NCBI GenBank assembly: GCA_040080835.1
Contig: JBEBHP010000020.1
Span: 1-64,000 of the forward strand
Direction: 5' to 3'
Source of the DNA: SZUA-430 sp040080835
Lineage (GTDB): Bacteria; Pseudomonadota; Alphaproteobacteria; Micropepsales; Micropepsaceae
DNA length: 64,000 nt
Numbering within the stretch: position 1 is the first letter of the stretch; the number at the start of each line of letters is the position of its first letter. Position numbers and translations under genes: made by a program. The notes below the pieces were generated by a model, which searched no databases, was not told where the DNA came from, and saw only the letters and a list, made by a program, of their open reading frames with translations. Positions 35,101 through 41,871 of this stretch are shown piece after piece.

Positions 35101-36507
35101 CGCCAGCAGCACATGAGTCTGATTGTCGAACGGCGAGGCCGTCGCTGCCATGTCGTTGATGAAGGCATGGTCCGTGAATTGAACCGTACCACCTGTGGCT
35201 GTCTGAATTTGCGCAATGGTCAGCGGAGCGCTGGGATCAAGCACAAACGCAACGATGTTTGCACCCACCTTCACAGAAATCTGAACGTGGCCGGTTGCTG
35301 CATCTGGCGTGAAGTTGCCATAGGCATCCGACAGGAGAACGGGAACGTTGCCGACGTACTTGTCTTCAAGTACCAGACCGAACTTCAGGGCGTTCGCCTT
35401 CACATCGCTCCACGTCGCCATGCCCGAGTTGTCATCGGCATTGCCGAGAACTCCATCCTTGCCGGCCGCATGCTGAAGCAGGTTGCCGGTCGTGTGCAGC
35501 TTACCGTCGATGCCTAGGATGTATTCGCGCAGGAACACCTGGTGCGAAGGATGCGAAGAGTAGGTCTGGTTCTGGTCGACGAAAGGCGAAGTGGTGTTGA
35601 TGTTCTCGTGAATATCGTCGGACGTTCCGATGATACCGTCAGCGCCCGCCGATACAGTCAGGTTGGTCGCGCGCGTCAGCGCCATGAACTGCAGATTTGG
35701 ATTTGTAATTTCATCGCCGGTTCCGGCAATGCCGTCCGGACCCAGTGTGATCAGTGGGTCATCTGCTGCAAGCGGGATGAAGACTGTTCCCTGGCTGCCC
35801 TTGGTGATGAGATCCAGGCCGTGATCGAAGAACTGACCGAAGAACGTCATCCAGCTGTTGAACGGCGCCGAGAGGCCTGCGTCCGGTGTCACGTTTCCGA
35901 TGAACAGGTTGACTTTGTCGGCGGGCGAGAGGTCGTCAGAGTTTCCTGAAATGCCATCAGCGCCCCACAGGTCGTCGACATTGCCTGCGATTCCGTCAAG
36001 GCCCGCGCCCCATGCATCGTCGGCGGTACCAAAGACGCCATCTGCACCGGGTAGAATCAGGCCACTGGGGTTAGACGAGAAGTCGGTGTAGCCGTCGCCG
36101 AGCTGTGCGGCGAAATCCTGTGCGGCTTGAAGGGCTGCGGGGTTGTTTGCACTGATGTCCGAGATCAGATTTGAAATTGTGCGTGGGGCGCCATCAACAA
36201 CATTGACCCCCATGATTGCGCCCGGTGCGGTTGACGCATAGGTCATGAAATCGCCTGCAACACCGCGATGGGCGTCGAAGATGGTTTCGTCGACATTGAC
36301 CGTGCGGAAATACTCTTGCGTGTAGGTGGCGAAGGGCTGGTCGGCCGACCCAAATGTGCTTTGCCCGGGAACCGAGTTGTTGTTCGTTCCCGCAACCTCT
36401 CGCAGACCAAAAGCCAGATGCGGGCTGACCGGAGGTGTGTTGGTCTCAGCCATCTGGATCTGCGTCAGCAGGTACTGAAGGTCATTTTTTGTAAATGTAA
36501 CAGCCAT
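29185..36507 (-). CDS. Giant secreted haem peroxidase with RTX repeats
   Basis: The 2440-residue protein starts at ATG 36507 (two codons inside the longest frame). Residues about 200-760 form an animal-type haem peroxidase: distal His229 in FGQFFDHGLDL, HEIFHSEHNR (511-520), proximal His620 in YRFGHSML and NIARGRD (709-715). DGxxGTxDD repeats precede it. A first RTX block (about 1030-1345, many GGxGND units) is followed by several Ig/cadherin-like modules (about 1440-1980), a second RTX block (about 1985-2300) and a type I secretion-like C-terminus ending STDFHL. There is no signal peptide, as expected for ABC-type secretion, but no secretion genes are in the window. RTX peroxidases of this type include Mn(II)-oxidising MopA proteins; the substrate here is inferred. 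Confidence 0.93.
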   Translation of the reverse strand: MAVTFTKNDLQYLLTQIQMAETNTPPVSPHLAFGLREVAGTNNNSVPGQSTFGSADQPFATYTQEYFRTVNVDETIFDAHRGVAGDFMTYASTAPGAIMGVNVVDGAPRTISNLISDISANNPAALQAAQDFAAQLGDGYTDFSSNPSGLILPGADGVFGTADDAWGAGLDGIAGNVDDLWGADGISGNSDDLSPADKVNLFIGNVTPDAGLSAPFNSWMTFFGQFFDHGLDLITKGSQGTVFIPLAADDPLITLGPDGIAGTGDEITNPNLQFMALTRATNLTVSAGADGIIGTSDDIHENINTTSPFVDQNQTYSSHPSHQVFLREYILGIDGKLHTTGNLLQHAAGKDGVLGNADDNSGMATWSDVKANALKFGLVLEDKYVGNVPVLLSDAYGNFTPDAATGHVQISVKVGANIVAFVLDPSAPLTIAQIQTATGGTVQFTDHAFINDMAATASPFDNQTHVLLAQDGDTLAGNTPGAGTYDNELLDAHYIAGDGRVNENIALITVHEIFHSEHNRLVNQIKDMVRAELANGDSAFASEWVLAGTNLADGIQAGEWNGERIFQAAKFGTETQYQHLVFEEFARKVAPTIHLFGNNDIHLDPAITSEFANAVYRFGHSMLDENVPIFETNSDGTMVIGPDGQPVLTDVGLIQAFTNPLLFASLGTDGTQQIIQGATHQIGSEIDEFVTGALRNNLLGLPLDLAALNIARGRDTGVAPLNLVRAQIYDATNDATLKPYANWLEFGQFLKHEGSLINFIAAYGSHSSITSASTMLAKRAAALDLITMGSDPASASGDAQHQDAYNFMHSLGDWANNTRVVGGDAKLNTADDTWAGGSHINNALMNIDVGADLLPGTADDGVTHAAMWATGSVTGLDTIDLWIGGLAEKQNLFGGLLGSTFNFIFETQLEALQDADRLYYLPRIEGMDFGFQIENNSFADMIIANTGARHIPASIFLTPEYTIEAGSYFQKDINGDFLLDINGHRIATDSSTWLRNPVSGALLVEVLPDGTVHFIGDDNFFGNTMVLGGTAGDDRLLAGHADDDTVWGDAGNDWIDGGNGNDFLYGGTGNDTIVDNAGDDVIHGEEGDDWINGGQGDDLIFAGAGNDYVETGNATLGDEAQGGAGNDILIGGDSDDALIGNEGDDWLEGGAGGDGLVGDTGAPTGQVPLFAGNDVLDGGTFGDKMVGFSGDDIMLGEGGFDKFNGLLGFDWADFEKEQYGVSLDMERREFIPNQQQLAGDAVRDFFIETEAASGTKFDDFMQGTEDRGGAAGVMNELTNVDLIFNLNTFFAGGVAANFAPDTPIAAVTNPLGFNNGNILLGGDGSDMITGRGGNDIIDGDAWLHVDLVQHGVAGADIIREIRWDITDGDIDTAVYRDVFSNYSISFAPDAEGFYTITHNATVGIGGGVLISDGVDKVRNIERLQFADVTINIGDGPVNNALPGGSLIITDDDGNPATPVNAFVGTPLVAVSTVTDSDGIAPGSVHFQWQQQMVTAGGGLQWVNIPNTDSLTFNPTNAVLGNALRVVETFVDGKGFHETVNSAPTALLLPNLAVNTAPFVVQQQNPAGLPDTGARTGVPINLFLPITSTFGDNETASTNLIYTAKLASNGHVLDGTAGANGLTFTLVPDGLGGVSGANITGTVNVTGPISITVTATDVGTPGSPGTELGVTDTFIINVISNGGAPFFLSADPVDLTGALEDTLFDGVVLAAQDPTNDPLAYKLVPGSAVNGSVTLNNNGTFTFLPTQDFAGTASFKYYAFDGLLKSAEKTVNITVAPVDDGTAPAFLTGTAANGGSLSAFLGFDPDGDITSGSEQFQWLRDGVEISGAIGADYIVQQTDIGHTISVAITYEDGQGNINDGAPGHLSPAVTDEILIGDVSVTGVVGANAPQMQQLSTLQDPDGGILDELTTLVWETSTDNGLTWLPVPAPQISADTRFFNPAGTTGAAGRLVRVTSTYTDGNGDTNTVNGSAVHYIIDAASGNNITGTAAIDLIFGNGGNDSITAGLGDDFVLGGAGNDTFFASTGDGNDTYDGGTGTDTYNMASTAGNTNVDLTNTNDLTQGGTATSALTGADLLFRIENVTGSVDDNIIVGSSSNNTLRGNGGNDTLDGGTAGTDTLIGGLGNDTYIVRHNTGGTGLTTITEAAGAGSGTDTVQSFVTYTIGNNVENLTLMGTGNINGTGNNLANVLTGNTGNNTLAGDDGNDTFIAFVGDGNDTYNGGAGADTLDMSAATNAVTVQLNNVIGNLFFAVATGTDIGTDVLSAFLQQSTIETFIGGSGNDTFTGRTAGGANAVTFVGGGGIDTFIAGNSVETMTGGIDADIFQYLSSGGVGTGGGRSIITDFHHAEGDIIDLTSIDANTTVSGNQAFDFIGSAAFSDPTVGATLAAGQIRWQLFDSDGNGSLDSTLIQGNLNDNLSADFEILLRGYVQPAEPTLVSTDFHL

Positions 36508-36662
36508 GGTCAAACACCCCTAGAATTTCCGGGCTTTCGCGCCTTTGGTTACAGCTCTGCAACCTTTGAGCCCAAAGCGCGCACCCGATTTGTTGAATCT
36601 CGACGGCACAATTCCCGCACCGCGCAAACTCAATCTGCAACCTGACGGGAAGCTGACTTGTT

Positions 36663-36683
36663 AGTGCGACGGCCTGTCGCACT
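36663..36683. promoter_or_regulatory. Inverted repeat upstream of the peroxidase gene
   Basis: AGTGCGAC and GTCGCACT form a perfect 8-base inverted repeat with a 5-base centre, 156 bases before the peroxidase start. It may be an operator or a small hairpin; the binding factor is unknown. Confidence 0.45.
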
Positions 36684-36867
36684 TCGGGCTTGGAATAAAC
36701 TGGAAGTGCCATTTTTTTGGCTGGAAAATAGGAAAACCATTGATGGTCTCGGTGCCAAAAAAGCCAGAAAAAATCAGGGTTTTTTGAGGACTGTTAGAGG
36801 GTGGGAAATGGGTGCCAATTGCGAATGTCTCATATGTGCAGCACGGCTTCGTCGAATAGGTATTAAT

Positions 36868-36877
36868 ACTAATTAGT
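36868..36877. promoter_or_regulatory. AT-rich palindrome before the regulator gene
   Basis: The 10-base palindrome ACTAATTAGT overlaps TATTAATA (36861-36868), 13 bases ahead of the GTG start of the regulator gene. Position suggests an autoregulatory site or a -10 region; this is inference. Confidence 0.4.
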
Positions 36878-36890
36878 AGGGATTAATTCC

Positions 36891-37628
36891 GTGCGCGTGC
36901 TTTTGGGCGAAAATCAGCGACAATTCGGACTGCAGTTGCGGCAGCGGCTGCGTGCACAATGCGAGGTGGACTTCGCCAGAGACGTGCCAAATCTGAACAG
37001 TTTTCTACTGCAACGTGCTTACGGGTTAGTCATTTTGGCTATGGACGTACCTAAAGAAGACAGAATTAAGCTCATTGAGTTGTGCAAGCAGTTCTCGCAG
37101 AAAACAGCCATCATGATCGTTACCGATCCCGCGCCGGTGCATGAGCGCGTGCAAGCCCTCGAAGCAGGTGCGGACGATGTGTTGATGCGGCCCGTGCATC
37201 TGGATGAGCTGGTCGCGCGCGCCAGGGCGCTGATGCGCCGTGCGGACGCGTCACTGCTGGCAAAGATACGCGTTGGCAATCTTGAACTTGCTGATGACGG
37301 CGAGATCTATTTCCACGGCGCGCGAGCAGTGTTGCAGCAGGCCGAGCAGAAAGTGCTGTCAATCCTGGTTCGACGTGCGGGTCGACTGGTCACCAAGTCG
37401 ATGATCGACCGGGCAGTAACGGGTGTCGACAGCGAAGAGCTGTCGTCCAATGCCATCGAGCAGCGAATGTCGCGCTTGCGTAGGATACTCGACACGTCGA
37501 ACACCAACGTGCAGATCAACACGATCCGCGGCTCAGGCTATATCCTGGAGGCAAGGCCGTTGCACTCTCGGGTCAATGAAGACCACGAGGACCAGGAAGC
37601 GACGGAGATGCGGGTCCACGGCGCTTGA
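36891..37628 (+). CDS. OmpR/PhoB-type regulator with atypical receiver
   Basis: The 245-residue protein has a receiver-like domain (1-115) and a winged-helix DNA-binding domain (about 125-225, with EQKVLSILVRRAGRLVTKSMI, SNAIEQRMSRLRRIL and the wing INTIRGSGYIL). The receiver lacks key residues: the phospho-acceptor position is Ala50 (LVILAMDVP), one of the acidic pair is Asn8 and the conserved Lys is Arg100 (LMRPV); Thr78 is kept. It is therefore probably not controlled by ordinary His-Asp phosphorelay. No histidine kinase lies nearby. It starts at GTG 36891 and is divergent from the peroxidase gene, so it may regulate it. Confidence 0.88.
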   Translation: MRVLLGENQRQFGLQLRQRLRAQCEVDFARDVPNLNSFLLQRAYGLVILAMDVPKEDRIKLIELCKQFSQKTAIMIVTDPAPVHERVQALEAGADDVLMRPVHLDELVARARALMRRADASLLAKIRVGNLELADDGEIYFHGARAVLQQAEQKVLSILVRRAGRLVTKSMIDRAVTGVDSEELSSNAIEQRMSRLRRILDTSNTNVQINTIRGSGYILEARPLHSRVNEDHEDQEATEMRVHGA

Positions 37629-37644
37629 GGATTGCGTGATCGTT

Positions 37645-37914
37645 CTACTCTGCCGCCCGCTGACGAAGCGCCAGCTCGAACGGGACGACGTTCTCCGGTA
37701 ACGGCTTGACCCGTGCACGTCGTTTGGGTTGCGGATCGGGCAGCCTTTCATAGATGCCTGCGTCTTCGCCGGCTTCCATGAAGGAGTCGAGCACCTCAAT
37801 AAGTTTCATGAACTGGAACCAGGCATACGGCGTTTGCGTGCCAGTGGTCATGCGGTCCACTGCCCAGTCTTTTAGAACACGCATCTGCGTGTCTGGCGTC
37901 CTTGCCGATTTCAT
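37645..37914 (-). CDS. Small hypothetical protein
   Basis: An 89-residue, mildly basic protein with a segment YAWFQFMKLIEVLDSFMEAG that would form an amphipathic helix, followed by a Pro/Arg-rich tail (ERLPDPQPKRRARVKPLPENVVPF). No family is recognised. The ATG at 37914 follows a weak GGG ribosome binding site. It converges on the regulator gene with a 16-base gap. It looks coding from composition but the evidence is limited. Confidence 0.5.
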   Translation of the reverse strand: MKSARTPDTQMRVLKDWAVDRMTTGTQTPYAWFQFMKLIEVLDSFMEAGEDAGIYERLPDPQPKRRARVKPLPENVVPFELALRQRAAE

Positions 37915-38000
37915 CAAGCCCTACCCAAACTAGTTTCTGATCATCGCGAATCAGTAGCATCGAGATTGAGCCACCCCGGTTAATCGACACTTAATGCAGG

Positions 38001-39893
38001 TCAGGCGCCGCCGTCGACCGGCTTGCGTGCTGCTTCATAGGTCTCGGAGGCCTGCAGCCATGCTGTCTCCGCAACTTCAATCTGCTTCTGCAAATCCGCG
38101 CGCTGCTTTGTCAGCGAAGTCACCTGACCAGGCTCCTTCTCGTAGAGATCGGGCGCATTGAGCGCAGTCTCCATCTTCTGGAGGTCTGCCTGGAGCCTGG
38201 CGATCCGCTTTTCCGCTTCATCAGCGGCCTTCTTCAGCGGAGCAATCTGCGCGCGCCTGTCGGCTGCAGCCTTGCGTTCCTCCGCCTTGGTGAGCTTCGG
38301 CGCAGACGAAGCAGACTTGCTGCTGGCTGGCTTTCGTTCATCGAGCAGGACGCGTCGGTAGTCATCCATGTCCCCGTCAAAGGGTGTGACGCATCCATTG
38401 GCCACCAGCCACAGGCGATCAGCGCAGGTTTCCACCAGATGCGGATCGTGACTGATCAGAAGCACGGCGCCCGGATAGTCGTTAAGCGCCAAAACCAATC
38501 CTTCTCGGCTGTCGATATCGAGATGGTTCGTCGGTTCGTCAAGAATAAGCAGATGCGGCGCATCAAGCGATGCGATCATGATGAGGAGCCGTGCGCGTTC
38601 GCCGCCTGAAAGGTTTCCAATGATGGTGTCGGCTTTGGATTCCGGAAACCCGGCAGTCCCCAATCGCGTGCGCGCTTCTTGCTCCCGGATATGGGGCAAC
38701 AGGTTCATGAGATGGCGCACGGGCGTGATGTTCGCAGACATTTCGTCAAGTTGGTGCTGGGCGAAGTAGCCGATCCTGAGACGTCGCGCCCTGGTCACGG
38801 TGCCTTCCATCGGTTTCAGCCGGCTGGAGATCAGCTTGGCGAATGTGGATTTGCCATTTCCGTTTGCACCCAGCAGGGCGATGCGGTCATCCGGATCGAT
38901 GCGAAGTTCCATGCCCGACAGAATCGCCCGGCCGTCGTAACCGGCACTCACGCGATCGAGGGCAAGAAGTGGCGGCGACAATTCCTCTGGTTCACCCAGC
39001 CGAAAAGGGGCCACCCGCTCGTTGGAGATACCGGCAATCGGCTGCAGCTTCGCAATTGCCTTCAGGCGGCTTTGCGCCTGACGAGCCTTGGAGGCCTTGT
39101 AGCGAAAGCGGTCGACAAAGGCCTGCATGTGCTTGCGCTGCACATCCTGTTTCGTGCGTTGTGCTTCAGCAACCGCCATACGCTCGCTGCGCGTTCTTTC
39201 GAAGGTGTCATAGTTGCCCGTGTAGAACGTGAGCTTCTTGTCTTCCAGGTGCAGGATTGAATCGACGGCGGTATTCAGCAAATCGCGATCATGACTGATG
39301 AGAAGCATGGTTCCCTGAAAGCGCTTGAGGTATTGCTCAAGCCAGATCGAACCTTCAAGATCAAGATAGTTTGTCGGCTCGTCGAGGAGCAGCAGGTCCG
39401 GATTGGAAAACAGCACCGCCGCCAGCGCAACCCGCATGCGCCAGCCACCGGAGAACTCCGAGCATGGACGCAGTTGCGCCGCCGCATCAAAGCCAAGGCC
39501 CGCCAGGATTTCGGCCGCCCGCGCGGGTGCCCGGTGGGCGCCGATGTCGGAAAGCCGTGTTTCAATTTCGGCAATGCGCAAAGGGTCGGTTGCCGATTGC
39601 GATTCCGCGAGCAGGTTCGCCCGCTCGACATCGGCCTCAAGCACGGTGTCGATGAGCGAGGTGGGGCCGCCGGACACTTCCTGCGCCACGCCACCAATGC
39701 GCCAGTCTCGCGCGATGGTAATTTCACCACCATCAGTTTCGACTTCCTGGCGGATCAGCCGGAAGAGCGTCGTTTTGCCTGTTCCATTGCGTCCGACCAG
39801 GCCGACCTTGTGGCCGCCAGGAATATTTGCCGAGGCCTGCTCAAAAAGCGGCCGACCTTCGATCCGATAGGTAAGGTTGTTGATACGTAACAT
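38001..39893 (-). CDS. ABC-F family ATPase (Uup/YheS-like)
   Basis: The 630-residue protein has two ABC ATPase domains and no membrane segment. Walker A motifs are GRNGTGKTT (first) and GANGNGKST (second), the signatures FSGGWRMR and LSGGERARL, and Walker B LLLLDEPTNYLD and LLILDEPTNHLD. An inter-domain arm (QRKHMQAFVDRFRYKASKARQAQ) and a C-terminal coiled coil (EKRIARLQADLQKMETAL) complete the ABC-F layout. These proteins act on the ribosome, rescuing stalled or difficult translation states. The closest class by arm and tail appears to be YheS/Uup. It is divergent from ndk. Confidence 0.93.
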   Translation of the reverse strand: MLRINNLTYRIEGRPLFEQASANIPGGHKVGLVGRNGTGKTTLFRLIRQEVETDGGEITIARDWRIGGVAQEVSGGPTSLIDTVLEADVERANLLAESQSATDPLRIAEIETRLSDIGAHRAPARAAEILAGLGFDAAAQLRPCSEFSGGWRMRVALAAVLFSNPDLLLLDEPTNYLDLEGSIWLEQYLKRFQGTMLLISHDRDLLNTAVDSILHLEDKKLTFYTGNYDTFERTRSERMAVAEAQRTKQDVQRKHMQAFVDRFRYKASKARQAQSRLKAIAKLQPIAGISNERVAPFRLGEPEELSPPLLALDRVSAGYDGRAILSGMELRIDPDDRIALLGANGNGKSTFAKLISSRLKPMEGTVTRARRLRIGYFAQHQLDEMSANITPVRHLMNLLPHIREQEARTRLGTAGFPESKADTIIGNLSGGERARLLIMIASLDAPHLLILDEPTNHLDIDSREGLVLALNDYPGAVLLISHDPHLVETCADRLWLVANGCVTPFDGDMDDYRRVLLDERKPASSKSASSAPKLTKAEERKAAADRRAQIAPLKKAADEAEKRIARLQADLQKMETALNAPDLYEKEPGQVTSLTKQRADLQKQIEVAETAWLQASETYEAARKPVDGGA

Positions 39894-40044
39894 GGGCCGC
39901 GGTCTCTAAAGCGCTTCGCGCCCCAGGGGAAGCCCAAACGGTCTGGCCGCGACAATGAGGGGAGGGGGTGGTCCTTGCAGGTCAGCCCCCCCGTCTGTAT
40001 GAAAGCGGCCAAATTTCCCCTCAGTTTACCTAAGGAATTGCTAC

Positions 40045-40467
40045 ATGACGACGGAACGCACCTTTTCCATCATCAAACCGGACGCTACCCGCCGCAATCT
40101 GACGGGAAAGGTGGTCGAGCGCCTCGAAGCCGCAGGACTCAGGGTTGTTGCGTCAAAGCGCGTCTGGTTGTCCACGAAACAGGCTGAAGCGTTCTACGGC
40201 GTGCACAAGGCCCGTCCATTCTTCCATGATCTCGTGAAGTTCATGACCTCCGGGCCTGTCGTGGTTCAGGTCCTGGAAGGCGTGAACGCCGTCGCGAAGA
40301 ACCGCGAAGTGATGGGGGCTACCGATCCCTCCAAGGCGGCGCCGGGCACCATCCGCAAGGATTTTGCCGAGTCGATCGAAGCGAACTCGGTGCATGGTTC
40401 CGATAGCGTCGAGAACGCCGCCAACGAAATCCGCTTCTTCTTTTCGGATACCGAAATCGTCGGCTAG
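40045..40467 (+). CDS. ndk: Nucleoside diphosphate kinase
   Basis: Ndk balances nucleoside triphosphate pools by passing phosphate through a histidine. The 140-residue protein has the TFSIIKPDATRR start and the catalytic His117 in NSVHGSDS. A TAAGGA ribosome binding site precedes the ATG by 8 bases. Its leader contains G-rich and C-rich tracts (39964-39992) that could pair. It is monocistronic: the next gene is on the other strand. Confidence 0.97.
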   Translation: MTTERTFSIIKPDATRRNLTGKVVERLEAAGLRVVASKRVWLSTKQAEAFYGVHKARPFFHDLVKFMTSGPVVVQVLEGVNAVAKNREVMGATDPSKAAPGTIRKDFAESIEANSVHGSDSVENAANEIRFFFSDTEIVG

Positions 40468-40559
40468 GCCGACCTGCGCCTCACAGTACCCTTGAAAGGC
40501 GGAACAGCGGTTGCAGGTAGTGCAGGCCGCTGTCTTTCTTTGTGGCCGCTTGACCGCCG

Positions 40560-40997
40560 CTATTTGCTGTAGATTGTGTATTTGAAGGTTTTCGCGGTGA
40601 TGGCCGCCGAGTAGAAGTGTTTTGCCGCCTCTCCGCTTGAGCAGGGCGGCTGCAGTTGCGAAGCCGACCCGCGCCGAATGAATGCATTGCCGTCGGTTGG
40701 AATGCACACTGGCGAAAAGTCTCTGTCTTCTTGCCATTCGCCATTTTCATTGAACGCAAAATAATACAGCTTTTCTCCAGTGTAGTCCCCGGTCAGCGCT
40801 ACAAAGCAATCGCCGTTTTCCATCGGTTGCCACCCTCGCGCCTCGATTGTGTCATATGGAACAGTTACATGCGCTGCGATCGACACATTCAAAAATGTGC
40901 CTGTCTTGTTGCAAAAGGTAACATCTGCGCTGGCGGCCTGGCTGCTGGCAACGAGCAAGCCCAGTCCCAAAAGGAACGATTGAACCAGTTTCTGCAT
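40560..40997 (-). CDS. Secreted DUF1036-like protein
   Basis: The 145-residue protein has a signal peptide (QKLVQSFLLGLGLLVASSQAASA) and a mature part starting VTFCNKTGTFLNVSIAAH, typical of DUF1036 proteins. Four cysteines (FCNK, DCFV, VCIP, PPCSS) could form two disulfides in the periplasm. The second ATG (40997) was preferred because the GGAGG site directly abuts the first ATG and is 9 bases from the second. Function unknown. Confidence 0.78.
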   Translation of the reverse strand: MQKLVQSFLLGLGLLVASSQAASADVTFCNKTGTFLNVSIAAHVTVPYDTIEARGWQPMENGDCFVALTGDYTGEKLYYFAFNENGEWQEDRDFSPVCIPTDGNAFIRRGSASQLQPPCSSGEAAKHFYSAAITAKTFKYTIYSK

Positions 40998-41045
40998 TGA
41001 ATTCATCCTCCATATCCTGAAAATCTTTGTTTCAAAGACTGCAAT

Positions 41046-41540
41046 CTAGTTTCGTTTGGCAGCGCTTGATGTGGCTGACGTCAGGCTGGTACCGGTTCCT
41101 GCCACGCTGAATGCTTTCGAAATGGCCGTGGTAATTGCGTCCCGTTCGCTGCTGGTCGTCTTGTCCGTGATGGTCCAGTGTCCGGGCGCAACATCCGTAC
41201 GGCTGGACGTGAGTGCAATCGTCTTGGTTCCGTCCTTCACGTCGACCGAAACAGAACACTTCTCGTCATTGCTCTTGAGCGATACGGAATAGGCATCCGT
41301 CGGCGATGGAGCAGTGACAACAACATCAATGATGCGGCTCAGTTCTGCTCCCGCACCTTGGGTGGTCGGCCCCTGCAATGGGATCGCTGCATAAGCTGCC
41401 GGTTGCTGGTTCGCTTTCACAATGTGCCCCGCCTGCGTGGTAGCACTTTCGGTGGAGTCGGCATGGGCCAAAGGAAATGCTGTGGCCGCAAATATCGTGC
41501 ACGCAGTGACAAGCGCTGCAGAGAAATTTGGATTTTTCAT
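41046..41540 (-). CDS. Small secreted protein, paralogue A
   Basis: The 164-residue protein (ATG 41540) has a signal peptide ending near FPLAHADS and a soluble region with ELSRIIDVVVTAPSPTDAYSVSL and GHWTITDKTTSSERDAITTAISKAF. The same layout appears in the next gene at 41872, so they form a diverged paralogous pair. It is Ser/Thr-rich, with one cysteine in the mature part. No known domain is recognised; a periplasmic or secreted location is inferred. Confidence 0.72.
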   Translation of the reverse strand: MKNPNFSAALVTACTIFAATAFPLAHADSTESATTQAGHIVKANQQPAAYAAIPLQGPTTQGAGAELSRIIDVVVTAPSPTDAYSVSLKSNDEKCSVSVDVKDGTKTIALTSSRTDVAPGHWTITDKTTSSERDAITTAISKAFSVAGTGTSLTSATSSAAKRN

Positions 41541-41820
41541 GAGACCTCTTTTCAAAGTTCTGAATGATTATGTTCACAAGTCGCCAGTTCGCCATGAAGA
41601 GCAACAGCGAGAGAAATCACGCTAGCGTCTAGAAAATGAGAGGGCAACAAAGTGTTTGTCCGCGTCGTGTGTGGATTGCCAGCGACGCACAGCAGCTTGT
41701 GTATGAACGGAAATCTGCACATGTTCAGGCGAACGGCACCGGAAGGCTTCAACCCATGGCGTATGCACACAGAGGCGATTGCGACTGATCGATTCACTTG
41801 CTGATTGAATCGGTTAAATG

Positions 41821-41843
41821 AAAAACGGCCCCGTCAGGGGCCG
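41821..41843 (-). terminator. Intrinsic terminator after paralogue B
   Basis: On the minus strand CGGCCCC-TGAC-GGGGCCG forms a perfect 7-base-pair stem followed directly by TTTTT. It lies 28 bases past the stop of the gene at 41872 and should separate it from paralogue A. Confidence 0.85.
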
Positions 41844-41871
41844 CACAACAGGAACGAGAGTTTGCTGAAAC

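Larger units (their letters stand above)
36508..36890. promoter_or_regulatory. Divergent control region between peroxidase and regulator
   Basis: This 383-base gene-free stretch separates two divergent genes and must hold both promoters. It contains two palindromes (listed separately) and A/T-rich runs around 36711-36790. No clear -35/-10 pair could be assigned by eye. Confidence 0.55.

Noticed and set aside
29185..36507. Regular short repeats in the DNA that could suggest a CRISPR array or satellite
   Set aside because: They are in-frame codons for RTX GGxGxD units with variable wobble bases, not identical repeats with unique spacers.
39961..39995. G-rich and C-rich tracts in the ndk leader as a riboswitch
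   Set aside because: Only a single short G/C pairing can be drawn and no known riboswitch core is recognisable.
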